In this document: positions 44,118 through 53,085 of the stretch, in pieces
Position numbering within the stretch: the stretch's first letter is position 1
Layout: each line of letters starts with the position of its first letter
From: Pantoea cypripedii
Lineage (GTDB): Bacteria > Pseudomonadota > Gammaproteobacteria > Enterobacterales > Enterobacteriaceae
Direction: 5' to 3'
NCBI RefSeq assembly: GCF_011395035.1
Contig: NZ_CP024768.1
Span: forward strand, 4,132,436 to 4,196,435
Length of the DNA stretch: 64,000 nt
The notes under the pieces: model-generated
Seen by the model: the letters and a program-made list of their open reading frames with translations, nothing else
Databases searched by the model: none
What the model was told of the DNA's origin: nothing
Translations under genes and position numbers: made by a program

Positions 44118-44630
44118 TTACTGGTTACTGCTGGTACTACTCACTGCTTGCAGCGGTGATGATGGCTGCAATTCTGAGAGCCTGCGCATTTCATTGAGGC
44201 GCCGCTCATAATTCTTCTGCAATGTCGCTTGCTGTGCAGGCGTTAGCAGGTGGTACATCTGATTACGAACCCGAGCCATCACAACACTTTGTTCGACCTG
44301 TGCCTGAGCAATTTTCTCTGCCTGCAGGCGGATGGCGGATTCGTTAAATTTGTCTGCAATGACCAGGTCATGCATAGTTTCTATATCCTGAACGCTGACG
44401 GCGGGACGTTCGAGTCGCGCTTGCTGCATCAGGTCTCGCATTTGTTGCCGCTGATGCTCAGTAAGTTCAATGCCATCAAACATGTGGCTTTGCGGATTTT
44501 GAGTCATACTGCCTGTCGTCAATCCGCCATTATGATGCATCTCGTCAATCGTCGTCGTGTCTGCTGCTCCTGCGCTGGCGTGACTGAGAACCATCGCTGA
44601 GGCAATGACGACGGCGGTTAAGTTGCGCAT
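44118..44630 (-). CDS. cpxP: periplasmic envelope stress adaptor CpxP
   Basis: Binds CpxA and misfolded envelope proteins, damping the Cpx response. 170 aa with a signal peptide (MRNLTAVVIASAMVLSHASAGA). The two LTxxQ motifs of the family are present: LTEHQRQQMRDLMQQARLE and LTPAQQATLQKNYERR. Divergent from cpxRA across a perfect CpxR box. Confidence 0.94.
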   Translation of the reverse strand: MRNLTAVVIASAMVLSHASAGAADTTTIDEMHHNGGLTTGSMTQNPQSHMFDGIELTEHQRQQMRDLMQQARLERPAVSVQDIETMHDLVIADKFNESAIRLQAEKIAQAQVEQSVVMARVRNQMYHLLTPAQQATLQKNYERRLNEMRRLSELQPSSPLQAVSSTSSNQ

Positions 44631-44710
44631 CGTTTACTCCCAGTTTGTTCCGTTTTGCGATTCAACGAGGACTAGTGTACGGCGACAGCTGCAAACATCC
44701 GTCAGGGGGT

Positions 44711-44725
44711 GTAAAACTACGTAAA
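44711..44725. promoter_or_regulatory. CpxR-binding box between cpxP and cpxR
   Basis: Perfect GTAAA-N5-GTAAA (GTAAAACTACGTAAA), the CpxR consensus, between the divergent cpxP and cpxRA genes. It would give both cpxP induction and cpxRA autoregulation. Confidence 0.88.
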
Positions 44726-44780
44726 GCGTTGGATTGACGATATGGGAACACGGTATTTTGCCTGCGGAGGGCAATAAAAA

Positions 44781-45479
44781 ATGAATAAGATCCTGTTGGT
44801 TGATGATGACCGCGAATTGACTTCGCTGCTTAAAGAACTGCTTGAAATGGAAGGTTTTGAAGTGATTGTCGCCAGCGATGGCGAGCAGGCACTCAACCTG
44901 CTGGACAACACCGTTGACCTGTTACTGCTTGATGTCATGATGCCGAAAAAGAACGGTATCGATACCCTGAAAGAGTTACGTCAACAACACCAGACACCGG
45001 TGATCATGTTGACTGCACGCGGCAGCGAGCTGGATCGCGTCCTTGGCCTTGAATTGGGCGCGGATGACTATCTGCCAAAACCTTTTAACGATCGCGAGTT
45101 GGTCGCGCGTATTCGTGCCATTCTGCGTCGTTCCAACTGGAGTGAGCAACAGCAGCAGCACGACAACAGTTCACCCACGCTGGAAGTGGATTGCTTGCGA
45201 CTTAACCCCGGCCGCCAGGAAGCCAGCTTCGATAATGAAACCCTGGATCTGACCGGCACGGAATTCACCCTGCTTTATCTGCTGGCACAGCATCTTGGCC
45301 AGGTGGTATCACGCGAACATCTCAGCCAGGAAGTGCTGGGCAAGCGTCTGACACCCTTTGACCGTGCCATCGATATGCATATCTCAAACCTGCGTCGTAA
45401 ATTACCGGAACGTCGTGATGGTCATCCGTGGTTTAAAACTCTGCGCGGACGTGGCTACCTGATGGTTTCGGCATCATGA
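44781..45479 (+). CDS. cpxR: envelope stress response regulator CpxR
   Basis: OmpR-family response regulator of periplasmic protein-folding stress. 232 aa: receiver domain with phospho-acceptor D51 (LLLLDVMMP) and acidic D8/D9, K101-type switch lysine in YLPKPF, then a winged-helix DNA-binding domain ending in RGRGYLMV. Its stop overlaps the cpxA start by 4 nt (ATGA). Confidence 0.97.
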   Translation: MNKILLVDDDRELTSLLKELLEMEGFEVIVASDGEQALNLLDNTVDLLLLDVMMPKKNGIDTLKELRQQHQTPVIMLTARGSELDRVLGLELGADDYLPKPFNDRELVARIRAILRRSNWSEQQQQHDNSSPTLEVDCLRLNPGRQEASFDNETLDLTGTEFTLLYLLAQHLGQVVSREHLSQEVLGKRLTPFDRAIDMHISNLRRKLPERRDGHPWFKTLRGRGYLMVSAS

Positions 45480-46852
45480 TTGGAAGTTTGACTACCCGCA
45501 TCTTCGCCATCTTCTGGCTTACCCTGGCGTTGGTGTTGATGTTGGTGTTGATGGTGCCAAAACTCGACTCTCGTCAGATGACCTCGCTGCTGGAAAGTGA
45601 ACAGCGGCAGGGCATCATGATCGAGCAGCATGTTGAAGCCGAACTGGCGCAGGACCCGCCCAACGATTTGATGTGGTGGCGTCGGTTATTTCGCGCGATT
45701 GAGAAATGGGCTCCGCCAGGACAGCGATTGTTGCTGGTGACCAGCGAAGGGCGCGTCATTGGCGCCCAGCACAATGAAATGCAGGTTATCCGCAACTTTA
45801 TTGGCCAGTCTGACAATGCCGATCATCCGCAGAAGAAAAAATATGGCCGGGTAGAGATGGTGGGGCCCTTTGCCGTGCGCGATGGCGAAGATAACTACCA
45901 GCTTTACCTGATCCGTCCGGCCACCAGCTCACAACTTGACTTCGTCAACCTGCTGTTTGACCGACCCTTACTGCTCCTCATCGTCACCATGCTGATCAGC
46001 TCCCCGCTGTTATTGTGGCTGGCATGGAGCCTGGCGCGTCCGGCACGCAAACTTAAACACGCCGCCGATGAGGTGGCGAGCGGTAATTTGCGGCAACACC
46101 CGGAACTGGAATCAGGACCACAGGAGTTTCTTGCTGCTGGCTCAAGTTTCAACCAGATGGTGAGTGCGCTCGAACGCATGATGACAGCACAGCAACGCCT
46201 GCTGTCGGATATCAGCCATGAGTTACGTACCCCCCTCACCCGTTTACAGTTAGCCACCGCGCTGCTGCGTCGTCGTCAGGGTGAAGGCAAAGAGCTGGAG
46301 CGTATTGAAACGGAAGCCCAACGACTGGACGGTATGATCAACGACTTGCTGGTGCTGTCACGCACTCAGCATAAAAATGCGCTGGTCAGCGAAGCGATGA
46401 AGGCCAATCATCTGTGGAATGGCGTGCTGGAAGATGCCAAATTCGAAGCCGAGCAGATGGGCAAACGCATGGATGTCCCTTATCCGCCGGGTCCCTGGCC
46501 GTTATATGGCAACCCACACGCGCTGGAGAGTGCGCTGGAAAACATCGTGCGCAATGCACTGCGTTATTCACACACACATATCAGCGTCAGCTTCTCGGTG
46601 GATATCGAAGGCATCACCGTGCATGTGGATGATGATGGTCCAGGCGTCAGCCCGGAAGATCGTGAGCAGATTTTCCGCCCGTTCTACCGTACTGATGAAG
46701 CACGCGATCGCGAATCTGGCGGTACCGGCCTGGGACTGGCGATTGTCGAAACTGCGGTTCAACAACATCGCGGTTGGGTGAAAGCCGATGACAGCCCGCT
46801 CGGTGGCCTGCGTCTGACCCTCTGGTTGCCGTTGTACTCCGCCCGGCAATAA
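45476..46852 (+). CDS. cpxA: envelope stress sensor histidine kinase CpxA
   Basis: Inner membrane sensor kinase/phosphatase for CpxR. 458 aa: TM1 about 8-27, periplasmic sensor loop 28-163, TM2 about 164-186, HAMP domain, H248 in LSDISHELRTPLTRLQ, then the ATPase domain with N, DDDGPGV and GGTGLGLAI boxes. Overlaps cpxR by 4 nt. The next gene, trmL, belongs to a different E. coli map region. Confidence 0.97.
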   Translation: MIGSLTTRIFAIFWLTLALVLMLVLMVPKLDSRQMTSLLESEQRQGIMIEQHVEAELAQDPPNDLMWWRRLFRAIEKWAPPGQRLLLVTSEGRVIGAQHNEMQVIRNFIGQSDNADHPQKKKYGRVEMVGPFAVRDGEDNYQLYLIRPATSSQLDFVNLLFDRPLLLLIVTMLISSPLLLWLAWSLARPARKLKHAADEVASGNLRQHPELESGPQEFLAAGSSFNQMVSALERMMTAQQRLLSDISHELRTPLTRLQLATALLRRRQGEGKELERIETEAQRLDGMINDLLVLSRTQHKNALVSEAMKANHLWNGVLEDAKFEAEQMGKRMDVPYPPGPWPLYGNPHALESALENIVRNALRYSHTHISVSFSVDIEGITVHVDDDGPGVSPEDREQIFRPFYRTDEARDRESGGTGLGLAIVETAVQQHRGWVKADDSPLGGLRLTLWLPLYSARQ

Positions 46853-46887
46853 TTTGTTATGCTTCGGCCCTCGTTTCCGGGGGCCTT

Positions 46888-47361
46888 ATGCTTAACATCG
46901 TTTTATTTGAACCTGAAATTCCGCCTAATACCGGCAATATCATCCGTCTCTGTGCCAATACCGGCTTTCAGTTGCACCTGATTGAACCCCTGGGTTTTGC
47001 CTGGGACGATAAACGTTTGCGTCGCGCCGGGCTGGATTACCACGAATTTACCGCCATCAGGCATCACGCTAACTATGCGGCATTTATTGCAGCAGAGGCA
47101 CCACAGCGGTTGTTTGCGCTCACCACCAAAGGCACCCCGGCGCATAGCGCGGTGCGTTATCAGGCGGGTGATTATCTGGTGTTTGGTCCGGAAAGCCGGG
47201 GGCTGCCCGCAGAGATTCTTAACGCGTTGCCGCCCGAGCAAAAGATTCGTATTCCGATGATGCCTGAAAGCCGCAGTATGAACCTGTCAAATGCGGTTTC
47301 GGTCGTGGTGTACGAAGCGTGGCGCCAGCTTGATTATGCTGGCGCGCTGATCAAGAGCTAG
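46888..47361 (+). CDS. trmL: tRNA (cytidine/uridine-2'-O-)-methyltransferase TrmL
   Basis: SPOUT enzyme methylating the 2'-O of nucleotide 34 in tRNA-Leu (CmAA and cmnm5UmAA). 157 aa as E. coli YibK/TrmL. The knotted SAM-binding elements FGPESRGLP and RIPMMPESRSMNLSNAVSVV are visible. Its 3' end overlaps cysE by 4 nt, tail to tail. Confidence 0.97.
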   Translation: MLNIVLFEPEIPPNTGNIIRLCANTGFQLHLIEPLGFAWDDKRLRRAGLDYHEFTAIRHHANYAAFIAAEAPQRLFALTTKGTPAHSAVRYQAGDYLVFGPESRGLPAEILNALPPEQKIRIPMMPESRSMNLSNAVSVVVYEAWRQLDYAGALIKS

Positions 47362-48179
47362 ATGCCGTCACCGAACTCAAAGCCAGGAACGGTGCCATTA
47401 AAGTGCTGATCCATATCCATTGAGGGTTTATCGCTGGCAGGTTTACCGACAATGCGTGCCGGTACGCCTGCTGCCGTGGTATGCGGCGGCACCGGTTGAA
47501 GAACCACGGAACCGGCACCAATTTTTGCGCCACGCCCCACTTCGATATTGCCAAGGATTTTTGAACCCGCGCCAATCATCACCCCTTCACGGATCTTCGG
47601 ATGACGATCACCACTGGTTTTACCGGTACCACCCAGGGTGACGTTTTGCAGGATAGAAACATCGTTTTCCACGATGGCCGTTTCACCGATCACGATGCCG
47701 GTGGCATGGTCGAGCATGATGCCATGACCAATACGCGCAGCCGGGTGAATATCCACGGCAAATGAGACCGAGATTTCGTTTTGCAGGTAAACCGCCAATG
47801 CGCGGCGACCTTCCTTCCACAGCCAGTGACCAATACGATACGCCTGCAAGGCATGAAAACCCTTCAGATACAGCAGAGGCGTGGAATATTTATCGACTGC
47901 CGGGTCACGCTGGCGCACCGCCTGAATATCATAGGCTGCAGAAACGATCATTGAAGGGTCTTCACGGTAGGCTTCTTCAACGATTTCACGAATGGCGATG
48001 GCAGGCATAATCGGGTTAGCCAGCTTGTTTGCCAGCATGTAGCTGAGCGCACTGCCCAGGTTTTCGTGCTTGAGCAATGTCGCATGGAAAAAACTGGCCA
48101 GCATCGGCTCGCAGTCGGCCAGCGCCCGGGCTTCCGCTTTAATATTATTCCAGACCAGTTCTAACTCTTCAGACGACAT
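47358..48179 (-). CDS. cysE: serine O-acetyltransferase
   Basis: Makes O-acetylserine from serine and acetyl-CoA, the gateway to cysteine. 273 aa from MSSEELELVWNNIKAEAR; the longer upstream reading overlaps gpsA and is not used. N-terminal helical domain then a left-handed beta-helix of hexapeptide repeats (ASP-box DIHPAARIGHGIMLDHATGIVIG). The C-terminal tail ends in GDGI, the isoleucine end that docks in CysK. 68 nt after gpsA. Confidence 0.97.
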   Translation of the reverse strand: MSSEELELVWNNIKAEARALADCEPMLASFFHATLLKHENLGSALSYMLANKLANPIMPAIAIREIVEEAYREDPSMIVSAAYDIQAVRQRDPAVDKYSTPLLYLKGFHALQAYRIGHWLWKEGRRALAVYLQNEISVSFAVDIHPAARIGHGIMLDHATGIVIGETAIVENDVSILQNVTLGGTGKTSGDRHPKIREGVMIGAGSKILGNIEVGRGAKIGAGSVVLQPVPPHTTAAGVPARIVGKPASDKPSMDMDQHFNGTVPGFEFGDGI

Positions 48180-48247
48180 TGCTGTGTTCTCCCGATAAAA
48201 AAAGCGCCTGATGGGGCGCTCCAGGTGATAACGCTGGGCATCCTGCT

Positions 48248-49267
48248 TCAGCTTTGGCTGTTTTCGTCCTTCCTTGCACGGCCGAGTAAACTCAATGCTG
48301 CCTCTCGCGCCGATTTTTCGCAATATAATACCTGATAAATTTGCTCGGTTATTGGCATTTCCACGCCAACGCGAGCGGCCAACGCTCTGACTTCTTTGGT
48401 ATTTCTGTAGCCTTCTACAACTTGTCCGATAATGCGTTGCGCCTCATCGACGCTCTCGCCCTGCCCCAGCATCATGCCGAAACGACGGTTACGAGACTGA
48501 TTATCGGTACAAGTCAGCACCAGATCTCCCAGACCGGCCATCCCCATAAAGGTGGTAGGATCGGCCCCCAGCGCTGCGCCAAGTCGGCTCATTTCGGCCA
48601 GGCCGCGGGTAATCAGTGCGGTACGCGCATTTGCGCCAAAACCGATGCCATCAGAAATTCCGGCACCGATCGCAATAACGTTTTTCACCGCGCCACCCAG
48701 CTGCACGCCAATAAAGTCCGGGTTGTTATACACACGGAAACTTTTCCCACAGTGCAACTTCTGCTGAAGATCATCAGCAAACTGCGCATCGGTCGATGCC
48801 AGTGCAATCGCCGTTGGCATACCTGCCGCCAGCTCTTTAGCGAAAGTCGGCCCAGAAATCACGGCTAACGGGATGGTATCACCGAGGATTTCACGTGCCA
48901 CATCCTGCAGCAGTCGCCCGGTTTCTTTTTCCAGACCTTTCGTCGCCCACACGATACGCGAATCGCTCCGCAGATGCGGCTTCAGCTGTAGCAGGACATC
49001 ACCGAAGACATGACTCGGAACCACCACCAACAGATCACGACTGGCGTTGACCACCTGTGCTAAATCGGCTTCTGGAACGAGGTTATCGGGGAAGGGAACA
49101 TCGGGCAGAAAAGCGGTGTTACAGCGGTCAGACTGGAGTTGCGCTACGCTTTGCGGGTTGTGGCCCCAGAGTAAAACCGGGTGACCATTGCGGGCCAGCG
49201 TGATGGCCAATGCGGTGCCGTACGAGCCGGCACCGATGACGCTAATCGAAGCGTTGAGTGTAGTCAT
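48248..49267 (-). CDS. gpsA: glycerol-3-phosphate dehydrogenase [NAD(P)+]
   Basis: Reduces dihydroxyacetone phosphate to glycerol-3-phosphate for phospholipid synthesis. 339 aa, E. coli length. N-terminal dinucleotide-binding GAGSYGTALA (12-21), catalytic lysine in LGGAVKNVIAIGAG. Its start overlaps the secB stop by one base. Middle of the yibN-grxC-secB-gpsA-cysE operon. Confidence 0.97.
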   Translation of the reverse strand: MTTLNASISVIGAGSYGTALAITLARNGHPVLLWGHNPQSVAQLQSDRCNTAFLPDVPFPDNLVPEADLAQVVNASRDLLVVVPSHVFGDVLLQLKPHLRSDSRIVWATKGLEKETGRLLQDVAREILGDTIPLAVISGPTFAKELAAGMPTAIALASTDAQFADDLQQKLHCGKSFRVYNNPDFIGVQLGGAVKNVIAIGAGISDGIGFGANARTALITRGLAEMSRLGAALGADPTTFMGMAGLGDLVLTCTDNQSRNRRFGMMLGQGESVDEAQRIIGQVVEGYRNTKEVRALAARVGVEMPITEQIYQVLYCEKSAREAALSLLGRARKDENSQS

Positions 49268-49734
49268 CAGGCATCCTGATGTGGCGCGTCGCCTTCACCC
49301 TGCTGCTGTTGCAGATAGTTCATGAACAGCGCATCAAAGTTGACCGGTGCCAGGTTAAGCTGCGGGAAAGTACCGCGAGACACCAGGCTGGTAATGCATT
49401 CGCGCGCATACGGGAACAGAATGTTCGGGCAGTACGCACCAAGGCAATGTGCCATCTGGGTGCCTTCGATACCGCTGATAGTGAAAATACCGGCCTGCTG
49501 AACTTCACACAGGAACGCCGTTTCTTCACCGACGCTGGCTGTTACGGTAACACGCAGCACCACTTCATAGACTTCATCAGCCAGCTGAGAGGACGCAGTG
49601 TCCAGATCCAGCTTCACTTCCGGTTCCCACTCTTTCTGGAAAACCTGCGGCGCGTTCGGCGCTTCGAAAGAGACGTCTTTGGTGTAAACACGTTGAATCT
49701 GGAACTGCATTTCGTTGGTGCTATGTTCTGACAT
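49267..49734 (-). CDS. secB: protein-export chaperone SecB
   Basis: Tetrameric cytosolic chaperone that holds preproteins unfolded and delivers them to SecA. 155 aa as E. coli. FQIQRVYTKDVSFEAPNAP at the N terminus and the CLGAYCPNILFPYARE core are conserved. One-base overlap with gpsA implies coupled translation. Confidence 0.98.
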   Translation of the reverse strand: MSEHSTNEMQFQIQRVYTKDVSFEAPNAPQVFQKEWEPEVKLDLDTASSQLADEVYEVVLRVTVTASVGEETAFLCEVQQAGIFTISGIEGTQMAHCLGAYCPNILFPYARECITSLVSRGTFPQLNLAPVNFDALFMNYLQQQQGEGDAPHQDA

Positions 49735-49774
49735 GTTACTAAATCCTGTTAGTTAGAATTGTGTGGCCGTTAAG

Positions 49775-50029
49775 TTATGCCTGTAATAAGGGATCAAGTC
49801 CCTGGCGCCCATCCAGCGCAAAGAGATCATCGCAGCCGCCAATATGCTGCGCGTCGATAAATATCTGTGGAACGGTTGTTCTGCCGCTACGCTGAATCAT
49901 CTCTTCACGTTTCACCGCGTCCCCATCGATAGGGATCTCCTGAAACGTCACACCTTTCTGATTAAGCAGCGCCTTCGCCCGGTGGCAATAAGGACAGGTC
50001 GTTTTGGTGTAAATCTCGACATTAGCCAT
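49775..50029 (-). CDS. grxC: glutaredoxin 3
   Basis: Small dithiol glutaredoxin reducing disulfides with glutathione. 84 aa with the active site CPYC at 12-15, the TVPQIFID cis-proline motif and GGCDDLFALD glutathione-binding stretch. Between yibN and secB. Confidence 0.97.
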   Translation of the reverse strand: MANVEIYTKTTCPYCHRAKALLNQKGVTFQEIPIDGDAVKREEMIQRSGRTTVPQIFIDAQHIGGCDDLFALDGRQGLDPLLQA

Positions 50030-50046
50030 GAAGTTACCTTTGCGAA

Positions 50047-50478
50047 TTATTTACCACGCACCAGCGGCAGGTTTTCACCGCTCCAGCCACTCACGCCATC
50101 TTTCAGAACCGAAACCTGCGTGAAACCAGCGGCGCTCAGTTGGGCTGCCGGTTCGCCAGCGCTCTGCCCGGTGGCACATACCACAATTATGGGCTGAGAC
50201 TTATGCTTTTCCAGTTCGCCAAAGCTGCCTTTTTTGATGTCTGCCGCCGCTACATTCAGCGCCCCAGAAATGTGTCCTTTGCGATAGTCGTCACGCGAAC
50301 GAACGTCTACCACCACCGCGTCCTCTTTATTAATCAGGCGGGTTGCTTCACCGCGACTAATTGTTTTTACCTTCGAGAACATTCCTTTAACGGTGGTTAC
50401 AATCACCAGAACGAGTAAGACAACCCATGCCAGACTGAGGATGGGGTGATTGCTTGCAAACTGCATAATTTCTTGCAT
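50047..50478 (-). CDS. yibN: rhodanese-domain membrane protein YibN
   Basis: 143 aa: an N-terminal membrane segment (about 13-31) anchors a cytoplasmic rhodanese domain. The active-site loop is CATGQS with the persulfide-accepting cysteine at C101. Substrate unknown; thiosulfate sulfurtransferase-type activity is a family expectation. First gene of the operon toward cysE; divergent from envC. Confidence 0.94.
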   Translation of the reverse strand: MQEIMQFASNHPILSLAWVVLLVLVIVTTVKGMFSKVKTISRGEATRLINKEDAVVVDVRSRDDYRKGHISGALNVAAADIKKGSFGELEKHKSQPIIVVCATGQSAGEPAAQLSAAGFTQVSVLKDGVSGWSGENLPLVRGK

Positions 50479-50726
50479 GAGGGGTAACGACTCCAGACCG
50501 GGCTAATAAGCTAAAACAAGGGTTCTGAGTATACCTGCGCCACCTCGCATGTACAGTCGCTAAGGGGCCAGAGTTACGATTTGTGCGTCATTTTCCAAAA
50601 AAAGTGTTCTAATCGCAAAATTAAGACAAAGTTTCTGCCTGTAAGCTGGGAACGACATGTTTGGAAAAGCAAAACCCGGCCCGGGAAACTGGTAAGCGGC
50701 TGTTCATCGTGGAATAATTAGCGACT

Positions 50727-52028
50727 ATGAAGGGAAAAGCGATTGTTTTACCAACAAGGACCTGTCACAACGGCCCAGCGCATCCGTTGTTAACACGCTG
50801 GTCCACACTCTCCCTCAGCCTGCTCTGCGCGGGCGCTCTGCTATTGCCGCCCATTGCCCACGGTGATGATGACAGCAAAACGCAGTTGAAATCCATTCAG
50901 CAAAATATCGCCGAAAAAGAGAAAAGTGTTAAGGCGCAAAAATTGCAGCGCAGTAAGCTGCTGGACCAGTTGCAAAGCCAGGAAAAGGTCATTGCTCAGG
51001 CCAGCCGCCAACTGCGTGAAACCCGCAATAGTCTGAGCGCCCTCAACAACGATATTGCCCAACTCAACGCCTCCATTGCCCGGCTCGAAAAACAGCAGGC
51101 ACAGCAGGAAAAATTGCTGGCCCAGCAGCTTGATGCAGCCTTTCGTCAGGGTCAGCACAATGGTTTACAGCTGTTGCTGGGCGGTGAAGAAGCACAACGC
51201 AGCGAACGTATTTTGGCCTATTTCGGTTATCTGAATGCCGCGCGCCAGAAGAACATCGATGACCTGAAGCAAACGCAGCAACAGCTTGCTGAACAGCGTC
51301 AGTCGTTGCAGGACAAACAGCAGCAGCAAAAAACGCTGTTAGCACAGCAGCAGACGCAGCAGACCAAACTTGAGTCCGCCAGCGCAGCCCGCAAGAAAAC
51401 CCTGACGGCACTGGAAAGCGCGCTGGAAAAAGACCAGGCTGACCTCGTAGAAATGCGCGAGAACGAAAGCCGTCTGCAGGATAAAATCGCCAAAGCGGAA
51501 CGTGAAGCCCGGGAGAGAGCCGAACGTGAAGCCCGTGAGGCAGAGAAAGTGCGTCAGCGCCAGGCACAGGCGAAAGCCAAAGGATCGAGCTATCAGCCAA
51601 CGCAAAGTGAGCGTGAGCTGATGGCCCGTACCGGGGGTCTGGGTCGTCCTGGCGGCCAGGCCGTCTGGCCAGTTCACGGACGTGTAGAGCATCGCTTTGG
51701 TGAAACCATGCAAGGCGAACTGCGCTGGAAAGGTCTGGTGATTGATGCGCCAGAAGGTACAGAAGTTAAAGCCATCGCCGATGGACGCGTACTGATGGCC
51801 GACTGGCTGCAAGGCTACGGTCTGGTTGTGGTGCTGGAACATGGTAAAGGCGATATGAGCCTTTACGGCTACAATCAAAGTGCGCTGGTGAGCGTCGGTG
51901 CCCAGGTGAAGGCGGGACAGCCTATCGCTCTGGTGGGCACCAGCGGCGGCCGCGGCACGCCCTCGCTCTATTTTGAAATCCGGCGTCAGGGACAAGCCGT
52001 CAACCCACTACCGTGGTTAGGAAGATAG
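50727..52028 (+). CDS. envC: murein hydrolase activator EnvC
   Basis: Activates amidases AmiA and AmiB at the septum, recruited by FtsEX. 433 aa (E. coli 419): signal peptide ending near PIAHG (about residue 46), a long periplasmic coiled coil (about 50-280), and a C-terminal LytM (M23) domain (about 310-430). As in E. coli EnvC, metal-binding residues of active M23 peptidases are not intact (HRFGE in place of the HxxxD zinc site), so it should be an activator only. In E. coli gpmM precedes envC; here it does not. Confidence 0.94.
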   Translation: MKGKAIVLPTRTCHNGPAHPLLTRWSTLSLSLLCAGALLLPPIAHGDDDSKTQLKSIQQNIAEKEKSVKAQKLQRSKLLDQLQSQEKVIAQASRQLRETRNSLSALNNDIAQLNASIARLEKQQAQQEKLLAQQLDAAFRQGQHNGLQLLLGGEEAQRSERILAYFGYLNAARQKNIDDLKQTQQQLAEQRQSLQDKQQQQKTLLAQQQTQQTKLESASAARKKTLTALESALEKDQADLVEMRENESRLQDKIAKAEREARERAEREAREAEKVRQRQAQAKAKGSSYQPTQSERELMARTGGLGRPGGQAVWPVHGRVEHRFGETMQGELRWKGLVIDAPEGTEVKAIADGRVLMADWLQGYGLVVVLEHGKGDMSLYGYNQSALVSVGAQVKAGQPIALVGTSGGRGTPSLYFEIRRQGQAVNPLPWLGR

Positions 52029-52030
52029 CC

Positions 52031-52930
52031 TTGTTTCAACCTCGTAAACTCCCGGCCGCGTTATGTGGCCTGTTTTTGTCACTTTCCGCCCATGCGGGCA
52101 AACTCTCGATTGTGATTGACGACTTCGGCTATCGCCCGGTCGAAGAGAACAAAGTGTTGCAGATGCCCGCAGCCATCTCCGTTGCCGTATTGCCTAACGC
52201 CACCTTTGCCCGACAAATGGCCACCAAAGCGCATGAGAGTGGTCATGAAGTCCTTATCCATCTGCCAATGGCGCCTCTTAGCAAGCAGCCATTGGAGAAG
52301 GATACGCTTACACCAGAGATGTCCAGTGCCGAGATTGCACGCATTATCCACGATGCGGTTGGCAAGGTGCCGTATGCAGTGGGCCTGAATAACCACATGG
52401 GCAGCAAAATGACATCCAGCCTGCCGGGGATGCAGAAAGTGATGCAGGTACTGAATCAGTATAATTTCTACTTTCTCGACAGCATGACTATCGGCAACAG
52501 TCAGTCAATCCCGGCCGCCCAGGGAACACATGTTAAGGTATTGAAGCGGCGGGTTTTTCTCGATGACAGCCAGAATGATGCTGCCATTCGCGAACAATTT
52601 ACCCGCGCGGTAAAACTGGCGCAGCGCGACGGCTATGCCATTGCCATCGGGCACCCCCATCCCAATACCGTGCGGGTGTTGCAGCAAATGCTGCCAACAT
52701 TACCTGCTGATATCACCCTGGTGCGTCCCAGCCAGCTGCTGAATGAGCCACTGCATCAGGGATCCGGGCCGTCTAAACCGCAACCAGAGCCTGTGCCTCA
52801 TTTCCGTGCACCAGGTGTATGCAAGGCCAGTAAACCGCTGTCACCCGTGCCGCAGAGCCGTGCTGTATCTCTGATCGCCGAGAGCATCCAGCAAAGTCCC
52901 TTCATCCGAAATCTGACAAATTTGTTCTGA
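52031..52930 (+). CDS. yibQ: divergent polysaccharide deacetylase family protein YibQ
   Basis: 299 aa, predicted periplasmic, NodB-like fold (DUF610). A signal peptide (start to SAHA, about 22 residues) precedes KLSIVIDDFGYR, HEVLIHLPMAPL, GLNNHMGSKMT and IAIGHPHP, all conserved in E. coli YibQ. The TTG at 52031 sits 6 nt after AGGAAG and gives a signal peptide of E. coli length; a GTG at 52013 inside envC is an alternative. 2 nt after envC, so translationally linked. The substrate is unknown. Confidence 0.88.
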   Translation: MFQPRKLPAALCGLFLSLSAHAGKLSIVIDDFGYRPVEENKVLQMPAAISVAVLPNATFARQMATKAHESGHEVLIHLPMAPLSKQPLEKDTLTPEMSSAEIARIIHDAVGKVPYAVGLNNHMGSKMTSSLPGMQKVMQVLNQYNFYFLDSMTIGNSQSIPAAQGTHVKVLKRRVFLDDSQNDAAIREQFTRAVKLAQRDGYAIAIGHPHPNTVRVLQQMLPTLPADITLVRPSQLLNEPLHQGSGPSKPQPEPVPHFRAPGVCKASKPLSPVPQSRAVSLIAESIQQSPFIRNLTNLF

Positions 52931-53085
52931 GTTGCTTTCCATTGCCGCGCAGATAATGGAAAATTTTCCCCTGACCGCATTGCATCGCCAATGCGGTTAA
53001 ACAATACCCAAACAGCATCGCCGGCAATGAAACTTAACCCAGTTCAGCAGGTCAAATAAGTTTCATTATTATCAGTGCATGAAGA

